Assembly (NCBI RefSeq): GCF_024868665.1
Contig: NC_079905.1
Span: 7,728,379 to 7,792,378 of the forward strand
Source of the DNA: Triplophysa rosa
Taxonomy: Eukaryota > Chordata > Actinopteri > Cypriniformes > Nemacheilidae
Length of the DNA stretch: 64,000 nt
Direction of reading: 5' to 3'
This document shows positions 25,848 to 37,226 of the stretch, piece by piece (position 1 is the stretch's first letter; each line of letters opens with the position of its first letter). The notes under the pieces are model-generated. The model was given only the letters and a program-made list of their open reading frames with translations, was not told where the DNA came from and ran no database searches. The translations under genes and the position numbers were made by a program.

Positions 25848-28604
25848 TTTAGATCTAGAAAGACTGTGGCTGTGCTCTAAATTTTCAAAATTATTTTTAG
25901 TTTGCGCCACTATATGACTAATCTTAGATGTATACAATTATTTTAAACACATTTTTTTGTACTGACCTTTATACTGTAAGACACAATCATTTATAATAAA
26001 GGAATTTAAAAGCTCAAAAAGGGATTTTTTTCCCTTTTAAGTTTACAAGAAAATCAATTATTCACATTTAGATATTATTTTGATGATAAAGATATGATTA
26101 TTTTAGTGTTATATTATGTGTGATATTATTAAAATAGTGTTATTTTGTTTTGAAAATTGTCCCAAGAGGCATTTCCCAAATGTTTTTTTGTAATTTAGCT
26201 AAATTCTATTACTAAATAGTGTGTTCTCACTACCATAACCAGGTTACAAAAATGCTTCGTTTTGACACATTAAAGCAATTAAAAAAATAAACAAAACTTC
26301 CCTTTTATCAGACCGTGTGTAAACACATTGGCTCCAGCTAGTTTTGAGAGCCTGTCATTCTTTTTTTAACAAGTAACATAGTTACACATCTGTGAAAACT
26401 AGGAAATGTTCCTGCTAACAAGCTCTAGTTCGGTAAACTGTCAGAAAACTAAGATCAACAAATACAACCCAGTTTGATTGCCTGACCCAAGGTCACGGGG
26501 TTATGCACCATGTGTTGGGGCGTTTGTGCTCACCCCCCCCCCCTTTTTGCAAATTAGTTTTTATTTATTTTTCATGCTAATAGAGTTTGAGTATGTGACA
26601 CAAACTATGATATAGTCTATATCATAACATGTTTGACTATAACATCTTTTCTGAGTAACCACAGATGGACATTTCACCTGGAGGCAACCTTCCTGATTAT
26701 TTGCAGCCTTGTAAAACAATGTTATTAATGTTTGTGGTTAGGCTTTCTAGTGCCAAAACTAAAATAAAATGCATAATGTAAGTTAACACAACTTCATGTA
26801 GGCCTTACTGTAATGTAATTTTCACATCTCACCATATAGTTTCTATAAAATAAGCTCTGTTTTTAGAAGCAATAAAACTTCAGACATGTCACTTTTTAAA
26901 CCACAAAACAAATGTTTAGCTTTGTAGAAAAGATGTGTTGATCAGTCATGAAATGCACTGAGATGCATTGGAATGAATGGTTTTAAGTCTCCAAAGTGTC
27001 CATGGGCTTTATAGAAAGTGTCACAATTTTGCGAAAAACATCCAATACTCTTTCTGCGAGACAGAGAGAGTTGCTGCCCAATATCATGATGCAGAGGTCC
27101 TCTGAATTTTCATGGGCTCAATTTCATAATCATTAATCTCTATCAAGTTTGCAAGGGTCTATAAATGTCTATAACAATAAGACAGACGGCTCTGGGGATA
27201 AAGCTGCTCTCAGCACAGTGTTCACTAAAAACATTATTTATTTTCCCGTTGATGTTAGTCGTAGCATTTGTTACAGGGATTTCACCCTTTGACCAGAAAC
27301 AAAGCATGATTTCCTGGCTCAGCATTCTCTCTGGAAATGCATTAAAGTGCAGTGAAAGGTTATATAATGCAGAGAATAATGCATGGGAGTGCTTTCATTA
27401 AAATGTTGATTAACAGCTCTTGTGTTGGATTGTGTTGAAAAGGTCAGTTTGGCTCAGTCCCATTTCTGTCTATGGATTCCAGAATATAAAAAGTGAAACC
27501 TCAACAACGGAGATGATGGGTGTCCTTGGTTTACATTGTGAAACAGGAATTAGAGAGTATCTCTCATACAAACATACAAACAAATCAAGGTCAGAATGGT
27601 TCAGTTCAATTCAGTTAGACCTACTAAAATGCCTTCTTAATTGTGTGAAAACTCATAGATAACCACAGGAAGCATTTGATTGAAGTTATTGCTGCTAAAG
27701 GGGGTATAATGCGATAGCTTTTTCAGGAGCACAGTTGTTATGAAACAAACTTTATATTAGATGAAAAATCTATCTCGCTGTGTTTTTCTTTATGAAGGAT
27801 TTGTACGCATTTATAGGTGTTGACTGAAGATGAGAAAATTATTTAGGATCCCATGTAAGTAATATTACCTGTGCTTATGTTATATTTGTATATTATGTTA
27901 TATATAAGTTATCCAGGGGTCATAGGATACAATTTACAAAAGTAGCAAAAACATACAAATGTCTCTTAACACAAAGGTTGGTCTGCACATTCCATGAATG
28001 GGGTCAATATCTAGGTGGGGTAAGAGTGAAAACGCAAGCAAAGCTATTGAATCATCTTGGTTTTAAGAAAGAATTCACAACAGAGCTTATAGTGTCAAAC
28101 ATCTGTCAAAATACTGTATGATAAGGCTGTTTAAAAGAAATTTTGTCAACTGACTCACTTTTGCTTGACATTCAGTTTTCAACATATTATAAAGATCCAG
28201 ACGTTATGTGATAGCAGATTAAAAGGTTAATGATATAAAATAATAGTTTTCAAATGACACAGAACATGTGTCACAACATACGTCAATTTCCCCTGATGTC
28301 AGTGCACAACAATCAAACTTTTAAACAATAAATTACCTTTCAAAGAATGAGCGCTAATGTCTCAATGTCTCTCTCTCTCATTACAGTTTGCGACCTCATT
28401 CTCTTGCATGCCCCCTGGACATCCTTCAGCACAGGGTGACGCTGGCAGTAGCTGGTAGGATGTCTCGTTCAACTTAACAATACATGGGGCACCTGCCACA
28501 TTATGATGATGACTTCATTCTGCACTGAGATCTGGATAATGTAGCAGTTGACACCCAGAGCACAGAAAAACACCATACAACTACTAAATGATCTTCAAAT
28601 ATAT
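25848..28604. other. intergenic, nothing recognised
   Basis: AT-rich sequence with a short poly-C run at 26534-26544. The frames at 27165-27401 and 27420-27662 have no recognisable domains. Confidence 0.5.
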
Positions 28605-28608
28605 TTAA

Positions 28609-28974
28609 AGTCCAAGTGAAATTAAAAATTACAATGCCTATTTTTTATGAAAAATTGCAGCGTTTATTGTAAATAGTTTATCAATGTGGGCCATTCCCTT
28701 TTTCAAATTTGTGTGCCCTCATTATCTTTAGTTAAAATCTGGACTTCCTTTCTGTAATGACTATCCATCTTAAATGACTTATGTTAGACTGCTTGGGCGG
28801 AGCATCCGTTAACTCCTCCCCTTCAACTGTCAGTCTGCTGCTAGTTCCATTTCAGAATGGAATGGCTGTTTTTATACATCCAATCAAATTGCAGAGAAAG
28901 AAGAAAGCTACGGCCACTATTTTTCCATTTCACTCTGAAATGCATCAAAATACAGAAGTAAAACGATTGCGACT
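28609..28974. mobile_element. TTAA MITE abutting a Harbinger-like element
   Basis: TTAA at 28605-28608 and 28975-28978 bounds a 366-base unit with weak inverted ends AGTCCAAGTGAAA and (reverse complement) AGTCGCAATCG. It is a different family from the AGGGATAG MITEs. The 65-codon frame inside is not a recognised protein. Confidence 0.65.
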
Positions 28975-28978
28975 TTAA

Positions 28979-29750
28979 CGCTGCGTCCGAAATCGCATAC
29001 TGTGACAGTACGTACTGAATTTGAATAGGTACCTACCTATCGGCCGTTAAAACAGTACGTTCTATATAGTATGAGTGGGAGTAGTATGAATACATTTTGG
29101 ACATACTGTGTCCGCCATGTTTTATGGTCATGAGACCTGTATGCTCATTGACCTATGACCTATTAACAACAACCTATACGTGAGCGTTGATACAAACATA
29201 ATTAAGTCACGGGAAATTCATTTATTGGCACTTACATTGAAAACAGAAGTCCGCCTTAAAGTTTTCCACTGTATATTTATTTGATTTACTTTTGAAATTT
29301 GGCATCATGGGAGAGAGAAGTGTCCATCCGATCCACACTCACGAATCTTGGCAGAAGTAGTAGACCATCCGGGTATTTCTTGCCTACTGTTTTTTGCATA
29401 CTGAGGTTTCGGAAATACTGTCCGTTTCTCAATATGCGTTCTTCAGCGGTCCTCGTGTTCTTGCTCTACGTCATCAATAACCGTCAAAGTCCGTTACAAT
29501 ACTCAAGAACTCAAGAACAGAGAATGCATGAAAGCCGTATGTGTTCTCGATATCAAGGATGCATCGAATGCAGCCTTGCGTGCGTGCGGAACCCGCATGA
29601 AGTCCCAGAAGTCACTGCGGCGCGTCCATCCAAGTTCGTTCTTCCGAGGCTGCCTGGCAAGACCGGTCTCCACGATTCGCCACTATTCATGACTCATACT
29701 CATTTTTGCCGACTATATAGTATGGAAGTAGGCGATTTCTGTGCGCAGCG
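28979..29750. mobile_element. PIF/Harbinger-like non-autonomous element
   Basis: Inverted ends CGCTGCGTCCGAAATCGC and (reverse complement of the right end) CGCTGCGCACAGAAATCGC are flanked by the 3-base duplication TAA (28976-28978, 29751-29753), the TWA target type of PIF/Harbinger. The left TAA is part of the TTAA bordering the neighbouring MITE. The 188-codon frame at 29299-29865, the longest plus-strand frame outside angpt1, starts inside this element and runs past its end. It lacks any transposase or other motif, so I treat it as chance. Confidence 0.85.
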
Positions 29751-29753
29751 TAA

Positions 29754-32282
29754 GTATCAATATAAGCTCTACAATCGCTGCCCTCAGCAGTACGTGCTGA
29801 TCCGGGCATCTTGTTATGTTCCCACAGTGCCTCACTTTCAAGGTAACATATATCAAGTCGTTTGAGTGTGCTATAGGGAAGCGTGTAAATGAATACGAGC
29901 ACCACAAATATTTCATCGTGCCAATGTTTGTGTCTGTGGAACATAAAAGGCTGTGTAGTTTTCATGCTGCACTCCAGATGGGGCGCAGTTGCTGTGGTCA
30001 GTGGCTCTCTTCAAAAGTAAATATTTACATGTAGAGCGTATGAAGATGTAATGCACACTGAAGGATTTAGGAGGCCGTTTGTCTCTATCACTTGTCAAGC
30101 TTTGACGTTCCAGGTGTTTACAGTAGGTTCAAAATGATCCTTGCTTAATGATTTTTAGAGTAGGTGAGATCCTTAAAAAGTTTGTTGAACTCAAATGTGT
30201 TTATTGACTTTCCACTATTTGTCAGTTGGCACCTTCATAATATGTTTGGGTGAACACAAAGCCTCTGTGCGACTGATAATTGCTACAATTTACAACAATC
30301 AAATGGGGCGAATGGTTTGACAAATCATGTGGGTGTACATTGACCTGCATGGTATACACAGAGCAAGCGTGCACCGACAATTACACATGCAAAGATTTGT
30401 GCATTCTACAGATTCGGCTCAAAGCTGGCATGAAAAAAAAGATAAAGTGAGCATTTGCTTTCTTCATCTCTCTGCTGTCAGTGAGCAGAACCTGATGTGC
30501 TGCTTGAGTTGTGTACATTTTTTGGCTGCCCGGGCTGCTAGCTGTACCATTAAAGGATTACGTGGGTGACAGAATTGACAAAACCCCGTCCTGTCTTCTG
30601 TGAGGTCTGTGATGCCTAATGATTCACGAGACAGAAACAGTCTTTATCAGACTCTTTACTTCCAACGTTCATGTTATGAGGATATGAGAGTGTAGACGGA
30701 CCTTTACTTTTATGGGAGTGTGGAGAGGGTCTTGGAGTCCCAATGTGTTATCCAAGTGCTCATAACGAAGCAGATGTTCTGAGTAACTGAGTGCTTATTG
30801 AATGATGCTGATCATAGCCTAATCAGAAGACCCTTGAGTTGCATTTTAATAACTGATTTATGGACAGTTCCAGCGTTATGGACGTGACATTAAAACGTTT
30901 AGAAAATGTATTTGTTACGGAATATATATAAAACCTTCTCTATATTGAACCATCTGTTTATATTTTACTAAACCCTTGTTGATAGAGTCTAAACATCAGA
31001 AAAACGTCAGTCTATGAAAAAAAAAAAGATTTAAAAAAGGGAAATAATCATGCGTTATGGATGTGACAGTTTTTGGGAGACGACAAAATTTGTAGGGTTT
31101 CTGTGAATTATGATGTACAAACCTAAAGCAATAACACCCAAATGAATGGAGAAGGGATGACTCTTTATATTACATAAAATAGTTACTTTATTTACATTTT
31201 TATTTCTCCATTTATGAGGAACCGTTATGGATGTGACAATCCTGAAAATGGCACTGACTATGAAAAATCATGCACTAAAAATAAAACAAGTGCTTTAAAA
31301 GCTTGAAGAGAGACCTCACATGGGTATCTGAACCACCAAATGTTGATGTCTGTGCTGTTAGCATAGTAAAAACCGTTGTTAAAAACTTAATTTTTTTCAT
31401 GGTCAGGGTGACATTTTCACGGAATTGCCCTTATACCGAATTAATTGTATACAGTAAAATAAAGTTCAGTATTAAAAACTAAACTTGCAGTGCCTTCCTC
31501 AATTCAAATTAAGGAAGAAATAAATAAAAAATGTAATGAGAATTTGAAAAAATATCCTGCTAATAAAATAAGAGTGTATCAATCTGGAGTGTTTCATATT
31601 GCATGAGTAATATCCATAATCAGATGGATCTGATATTCAGAAGGATGACATCTAATTTGGAGGATTATAAAAGCATAAAACCATTTCAGCATGATGTCAT
31701 GAGCCTATAAGACGTCAACCATTATTCCAGGCTGAACATCCATTTTAACAAATGGCAGTGTGTTTGGAGAAGTAACCACAGGCAAGCATGTGAGCCAATG
31801 AGAAATGAGGTAAGAAGATAGCAGGGATAGCATCTTACAATGTCAAACCCATGTGTGATTCCACACATAACCCTATAAACAGTTTTAGTTTGGAGGCAAA
31901 TTGGTGTCAGATGGCGATACAAGACTGCTTCAATGTTGCTCCTACTTTCTCTGTTGTCCTTACAGAAGATCATATTACTGTGGTGGTGGTGGTGATGTGG
32001 ACAAGTGACAGACCTCCATCCCCAATGTGAGAAATCGCACATGGGGATCTGAGCACTCTGATTAGTGAATCATGTATCAGAGAAATCTGATGAATGGAAC
32101 TGTGTCAAACCACAAAAGACAGAAGCAGATGACCACTTCAGCACAAAAATGTGCTGATGGGGACTGGGCAGAGAGAATTTACTGCTTGGTTTTAAAGTCA
32201 TGTAAGAGTTGTGGCCTTGGGATTGGTCTAAACATATTGAGCATTGGTGCTCATGTGGGAAATGCAGGTTTGAAACAGTCAT
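29754..32282. other. intergenic with a thrice-repeated 16-base motif
   Basis: The motif CGTTATGGAYGTGACA occurs at 30874, 31053 and 31223, roughly 170-180 bases apart and all on the plus strand, suggesting a diverged repeat family or degenerate tandem array. I see no gene. Confidence 0.5.
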
Positions 32283-32398
32283 GGGCTGGTTTTCCCGAAA
32301 CCATAACGCTACGTCATTCTTAAGTTATACCTTAAGAGCGATAGCGTTATATTCTTAAGAACGACGTAGTGATACGAAGGTTTCGGGAAACCCAGCCC
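32283..32398. mobile_element. 116-base palindromic MITE
   Basis: GGGCTGGTTTTCCCGAAACC and the reverse complement of the right end, GGGCTGGGTTTCCCGAAACC, bound a foldback unit. The interior also pairs (AACGCTACGTC with GACGTAG). No clear target duplication was found. Confidence 0.85.
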
Positions 32399-35300
32399 TG
32401 ATCCTTTCCCATCTTCTCCTCATGTTTTCCTCACTTATTCTACACGATCTCTGCTGTTAGCAACCTGAGGCACCATTGACTATCGACAGCGTGAATAACT
32501 TTCAGATTTTTTTGGTTCAAATTGTTTTTCAAGCTCATGTTTACAATACACATGTTTTTCCAGTGAATTAATACATATACTGGACTATAACAAATCTGTG
32601 TGTTTGGTTAGAGATTTAGAAAATACACTGAAAATATAATGTAACGTTATGCTAAAAACTTGTTTATTTGTTGCTGATTGTTAATATTTGTTTTGTGAAG
32701 AAGTTGATACTGTATGTAGACACAATTCATGTTTACAAACCTTAAATATTATCTCAGTTTCGAAGGTCATGAGAAACATAAATTCAGTCAAGGGTCCCAA
32801 CGTGTATTTGGTGGTTCAGTGTATTTCCCAGTCCATGGGTTCTGTTGAGGAATGGGAAATGTGTGTTGACCTAAGGGTGGGGGTCAGATGAGGTATCTTC
32901 CAGATTCTTTGTAAACACTGTTATGAGGTGCAGCTCCTCCCGTGGCCTGCGGAGATAAGAGACCAGCAGCAGCAAACACTTGTTTTAGAGCAGCCTTGAT
33001 CAGACAGATTAGAAGCACTAACAGAGTTGAGAACTTAAACATTTCTGGCTTTGAATGGACAATTAGCTCAGACATCATACATCAGCTAGCACATGGGATG
33101 AAGCACACACAGACAGCAGAGCTGTGGGGGAGTCAGATCATCTGTAAAAGTTTGTTTTGGGTTCAAGTCAAATTTCATTGTGGTAGAAATCTGCAGTGAA
33201 GGTCAGGATTGTAGTTTAGGTTTATTTGGTTTGTCTGTAAACCTGTTAATGGCAAATAGCTTGCTTTATATTAAAACTCCTTGCCGCAAACAAACAAAGT
33301 TTTTCGGTTTTAAAATTGTAATTGTTTTCTCTCTCTCTTTCCCTCCCTCTACACAATCACACATAAAAACTCATAAACGCAAGTGGAAACTATATATATT
33401 TTTTATTTGTTAAATGGGTAAAAACAACAGCAATGATATCATAATGCTATTATTAAAAAGCTAAAAAAAGTATTTGTTAATTATTCATATTAATTATTTC
33501 ACATGACAGAATATATTTGAGAAAGCCAAACTATAAAAAATGGAGTTTAGTCCATTAATGTAATGTAGTGTCAAATTCTGGCACATTTAGTGATAATGAA
33601 GGCGATGCCCTCACTTCCATTTCCTTGTGACATCACATGTCTCTGGACATGTTAATCAACACTTTAAACATAGACGTGTCATGCCGCGTTTGATTGACGG
33701 GCACAAGAGCGCACGTTCCATAATCTTGACGTGAATTTAACTGTCAGTGAGGAAGACAGACTGTTGCTTTGACATAACCAGACCTCAGTATGTTTTGTTG
33801 CGCGTGCCCGAGAGAATCGAGAGGAGAGCCGTCTACAGAGGGTTTTTAGCCTAATAGCCGCTGGTGTCATTCCTTCAGCAGTCTTCAGTTCATGACATCA
33901 TATCTGTCGGCATGTGCCACACCAGGCTGTTTAAAAAATCAATCAAACCGTCTGTCTCAAAGAATTAGACTACTTGTGAGTTACGTAGCAGACTAAACAC
34001 GTCCTTTCTTTCATAGGAATGTGGTAGTATGCTTCTCTCTCTTTCATTTTTCCCTGTATTATATTTTTTCAAAACAATTGTTGGACTGAGTGTCCACTTG
34101 TGGACTGTGAGCATTCTCGATGGTTGCATGGTCACCACAAAACATTCCTCCCACCTTAACATTCAGTATTCACCATTGAAATGCCACTTTCTCAATTGGA
34201 TGCGTTGAGTTCGCCAGACCTGATATGCTATCAAATGAGATGTTTAGTGTGACAGATTTGAATGAGGCCGAGCCGGTACTTGCAGCCCCCCTTGGGGACC
34301 CAGTGAAATGAGAGGCCTCGCTCATAGATGGGATGAACTGGTCTATTGAAACTGGAAGAATGCGACTGTGTGACATTAGTGCTTGGTAATTATCCATTGA
34401 AATGCGTTGGCATTGATTCAGCTCTGTCATTGACAGAAAAGCCCCTGTGAGCAAATGTTTTGCCAAGCCTTAGCCACTGCAGAGTTAGGACAATATAGAG
34501 CTCATCGCTTTGTAATTCGTTCCAATTGTCATTATTATTTTTGGCGCTTTTGCAATGGCTTCTTTATCTTGCAGGCTGAATGCACAGTTTTTAAAAGTGA
34601 CATGGACTATGTTATGGCACAGTCATTTTTTATGATGCGGTACCTGCTTGTTTTTATGAACATAGATGACCTTTACCATTACAAACATGTTTGGTATGTA
34701 CTCTGTGGTACTGGCTTTAAAGGCAATATTTTATTTATTTTGTCAGAAATATGACTAGATCTGTGCTCCATGATGAAAACTTCGGGAACCCGTGCAGTTC
34801 AAACCAGCGGCACGCGTAAATTTGTTGCGTCGCTGCGTGTTCTGTGTTTACATTCCAGGAATGACTTGGGTGCGTAGATTACATAAATCAATTATGACGG
34901 TGTAAATATCCACAGCTTGTGCATTTCCATGAAAACTTGAGGAAACGGCAAAATCGCATACTGTTCATCATGTTGGGCTTTGAAGTACTGACCTACAGTA
35001 CTGCACTGTAAACATGATACAAAGCCCCCCAATGAGAGCCTAAAGTTTTAGTTCTTGTTCTCTAAATTCACTGTGTTTGGTCATTACATGTTATCGTTGC
35101 AGTTAAATATTTGTCAGTACAGGCGTCTATAGATTTGATGGGGACAGGGTGGAGGGGTGGGCGTCAGGCATAGCAGGATGAAATGTTTACTCATGCTTTT
35201 AAAGTAAGGACTGGCTCATGGTTATTCTGGGCTTGTTATCTCGGAGCGAAACCGCGAGGAGGAGGGTGGTTATAAGGATTACAGCATTGTGTTGTTGTCT

Positions 35301-35779
35301 TAATAGTTTGTGTACTAAGGAGAGTTTAGTCTATCTGCCAGCCAGGTTGCCATAGTAGGTGGTGAGAAAAACGCACAGGGGGCTTTAATTGGAACTTGAC
35401 CTTTGACCTCCCGTCTCCATGCATAGTATCCTGCCAACTGCTAGGTTACGGTTTGAGACAAGGTCTTTGTTTTTATCTTACAATAGCTGAAAGTTGGATT
35501 CTGGGTTGCAAAGCCGGGTCTAAGATCGTTGTAAATGAGAAGCTGTTTCCTCTGGTGAAGTAGCTCCTCCATCAGGCCAGTGCTGGATTTCATTTTTGTT
35601 TTTGTGAAAACAAGAGGGAGATGCTGTGAATTGCAGGCTTGTGTTTGGATGAGAGCAGAGTTTCACAATGTCACATTCCAGGGGCCGTTTCAGACACTTT
35701 TTTTTTGGAAGGGTTGAAAATGAAGTGATCAACTGTTTGCAATGTTTCTCATTGGTGTCCAACTACGAGCCATTAGACA
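32399..35779. other. intergenic 5' flank of angpt1, nothing recognised
   Basis: Unremarkable AT-rich sequence without identified repeats. Frames such as 34170-34466 (minus) and 34455-34754 (plus) have no family resemblance. Distal angpt1 control elements could lie here but cannot be recognised by eye. Confidence 0.5.
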
Positions 35780-35783
35780 TTAA

Positions 35784-36020
35784 AGGGATGGTTCACTCAA
35801 AATTGAAGAATTCTGTCTTTATTTATTCACCCTCATGTTGTTCCAAACCTGTTTATGACTCTCTCTTCTGTGGAACACAAAAGAAGATATTTTGAAAAAA
35901 TGTCCTGTTTTGTGTCCAATTGTCCATACAATGGATGTCAGTCTGTGTCAATGTTGTTTGGTTATCAGTGTTCTTCAAATATCGTCTTTTGTGTTCTGCA
36001 GAAGTGAGTAAATGATGGAA
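35784..36020. mobile_element. TTAA MITE (AGGGATAGTTCACCC family), right end truncated
   Basis: TTAA at 35780-35783 is followed by AGGGATGGTTCACTC and TTATTCACCCTCATGTTG. The inverted counterpart ends early at GTGAGTAAATGATGG. It lies some 840 bases upstream of the angpt1 ATG. Confidence 0.85.
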
Positions 36021-36260
36021 GTGTGTTCATTGTTGGCAAACTCCTATTAATGCAATCCTGTAATGTAAGGGATTATAAATGTAAGGAAAATATATATATA
36101 TATATTCACAGTAAATAAAGTGAATAATAGATAAAGTGTTGGTTACTATGGGCTACTACAGAAACGCAGGCTCAGAAAGTTGAAATGAAAGTAAAATGAT
36201 CCTCAAGCACGGAGAACATCTTCTGTGCTGGGGTCCCACTATACTTCACTTTCCTTTTCA

Positions 36261-36326
<66 letters not shown>

Positions 36327-36358
36327 TCACCCACACATACACACTCAGACACACACAT
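36261..36358. repeat. compound (CT)n-(CA)n microsatellite upstream of angpt1
   Basis: A nearly pure CT tract at 36261-36312, broken by one CC, runs into a CA tract at 36312-36326 and then degenerate CA-rich sequence to about 36358. It lies some 500 bases before the angpt1 start codon, in the probable promoter/leader region. Shorter CA and GA runs recur at 36434-36463. CT/GA tracts near promoters can bind GAGA-type factors or be hypervariable in length; no function is shown here. Confidence 0.9.
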
Positions 36359-36551
36359 TCCTCTCCAGTCACTGTGAGGGGCAGGCTCAGAGCATGCTAG
36401 AAACCCAGAGCAAAGTCATTGAGTCGCTTGGTCACACACACACAACAGAGTAAGAGAGAGAGAGCGCCAGGGGAGGTCTGACAACATGCTGTAGACTACA
36501 TCTTCATGGACCCTGTCTTGCTTTCTTCATAACTGCACAGCTGCATTTTAC

Positions 36552-36836
36552 ATGCATGTGGTCCCAGCGCAACCCACATGTGAAGTTTCTCAAGGCTTCA
36601 GCTTTTCCCCAGAAGACCAACTCTTTATTAAATCTTTACGGGACAGGAAGTGTTTGGTGAGTGACAACATCAACGATGACCTCCAGGCATCCTCTTCCCC
36701 AACAGTCCTGTATGGACATGATCGCCACGTGCCCCAGGGCGCCCAGACATCTCTGCTCATACTGATTCCACCTGATCTTGGAATTAAGGGACAGAGCGCC
36801 AAAGACCCCTTGAACGAACTTGACCTGCTGCTTTGA
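36552..36836 (+). other. 94-codon upstream ORF in the presumed angpt1 5' leader
   Basis: An ATG at 36552 (a second, overlapping one in another frame at 36556) opens a 94-codon frame that stops at TGA 36834-36836, 24 bases before the angpt1 ATG. It is in the same frame as angpt1 but closed by TGA, TAG and TGA within four codons (36834-36845). The predicted peptide shows no signal peptide or domain I recognise. Whether the region is transcribed is unknown because I cannot place the transcription start. If it is 5' leader, the frame would be expected to reduce or condition translation of angpt1. It may equally be a chance frame. Confidence 0.45.
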
Positions 36837-36860
36837 TATTAGTGACCCCCAGCTCGTGCC

Positions 36861-37226
36861 ATGCGGTGGAGTTGGTTCTTCTGCCGCTGTGCATCTCTGG
36901 CAGCATTGCTGGTGGTGGCAGACTGCGCAGGGGGTGAGCAGAAAAGAGGAGCTGAAGAGGGAACACGAAGCTCCACGGCCAAAACAGGCAGCAACGGCAG
37001 CGGTCGGAAATATCATCGGGTCCAACACGGACAGTGCAGCTACACTTTTATTCTTCCAGAAAGTGACGGAAGCACCGGGACTTCTTGTCGAGAGTTTAAA
37101 GCCGGCGCTCAGTACAATGCCAACGCTCTGCAGCGGGACTCTCCTCAACCTGAGACGGACTTCTCCAACCAGAAGATCCAGCAGCTGGAACATGTCATGG
37201 AGAACTACACACAGTGGTTGCAAAAG
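36861..37226 (+). CDS. angpt1: angiopoietin-1, coding exon 1 (signal peptide, superclustering region, start of coiled coil)
   Basis: Angiopoietin-1 is a secreted ligand of the endothelial receptor TIE2 that promotes vessel maturation; this exon encodes its N-terminus. Residues 1 to about 23 form a hydrophobic signal peptide. Residues 24-48 are a polar Gly/Ser/Thr-rich linker with an NGS sequon at Asn45. The family signature follows: QHGQCSYTFILPE with Cys59, a second Cys at 76, NALQRD at 88-93 and LEHVMENYTQWLQK at 109-122, with an NYT sequon at Asn115. ILPE, NALQRD and the DF.(x)QK segment fit angiopoietin-1 better than angiopoietin-2. The start is the first ATG after an in-frame TGA at 36843-36845, and position -3 is G. 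The exon ends in phase 0 at AAG|GTAATT. From memory, human exon 1 has about 99 codons against 122 here; the excess lies in the linker and between the two cysteines. Confidence 0.95.

Noticed and set aside
36172..36453. Frames rich in Glu/Arg or Ser/Leu/His/Thr
   Set aside because: They translate the CT/CA microsatellite.
36636..37223. 195-codon minus-strand frame across the uORF and exon 1
   Set aside because: It is antisense to angpt1 exon 1, whose coding is certain from family similarity; a composition-driven shadow.
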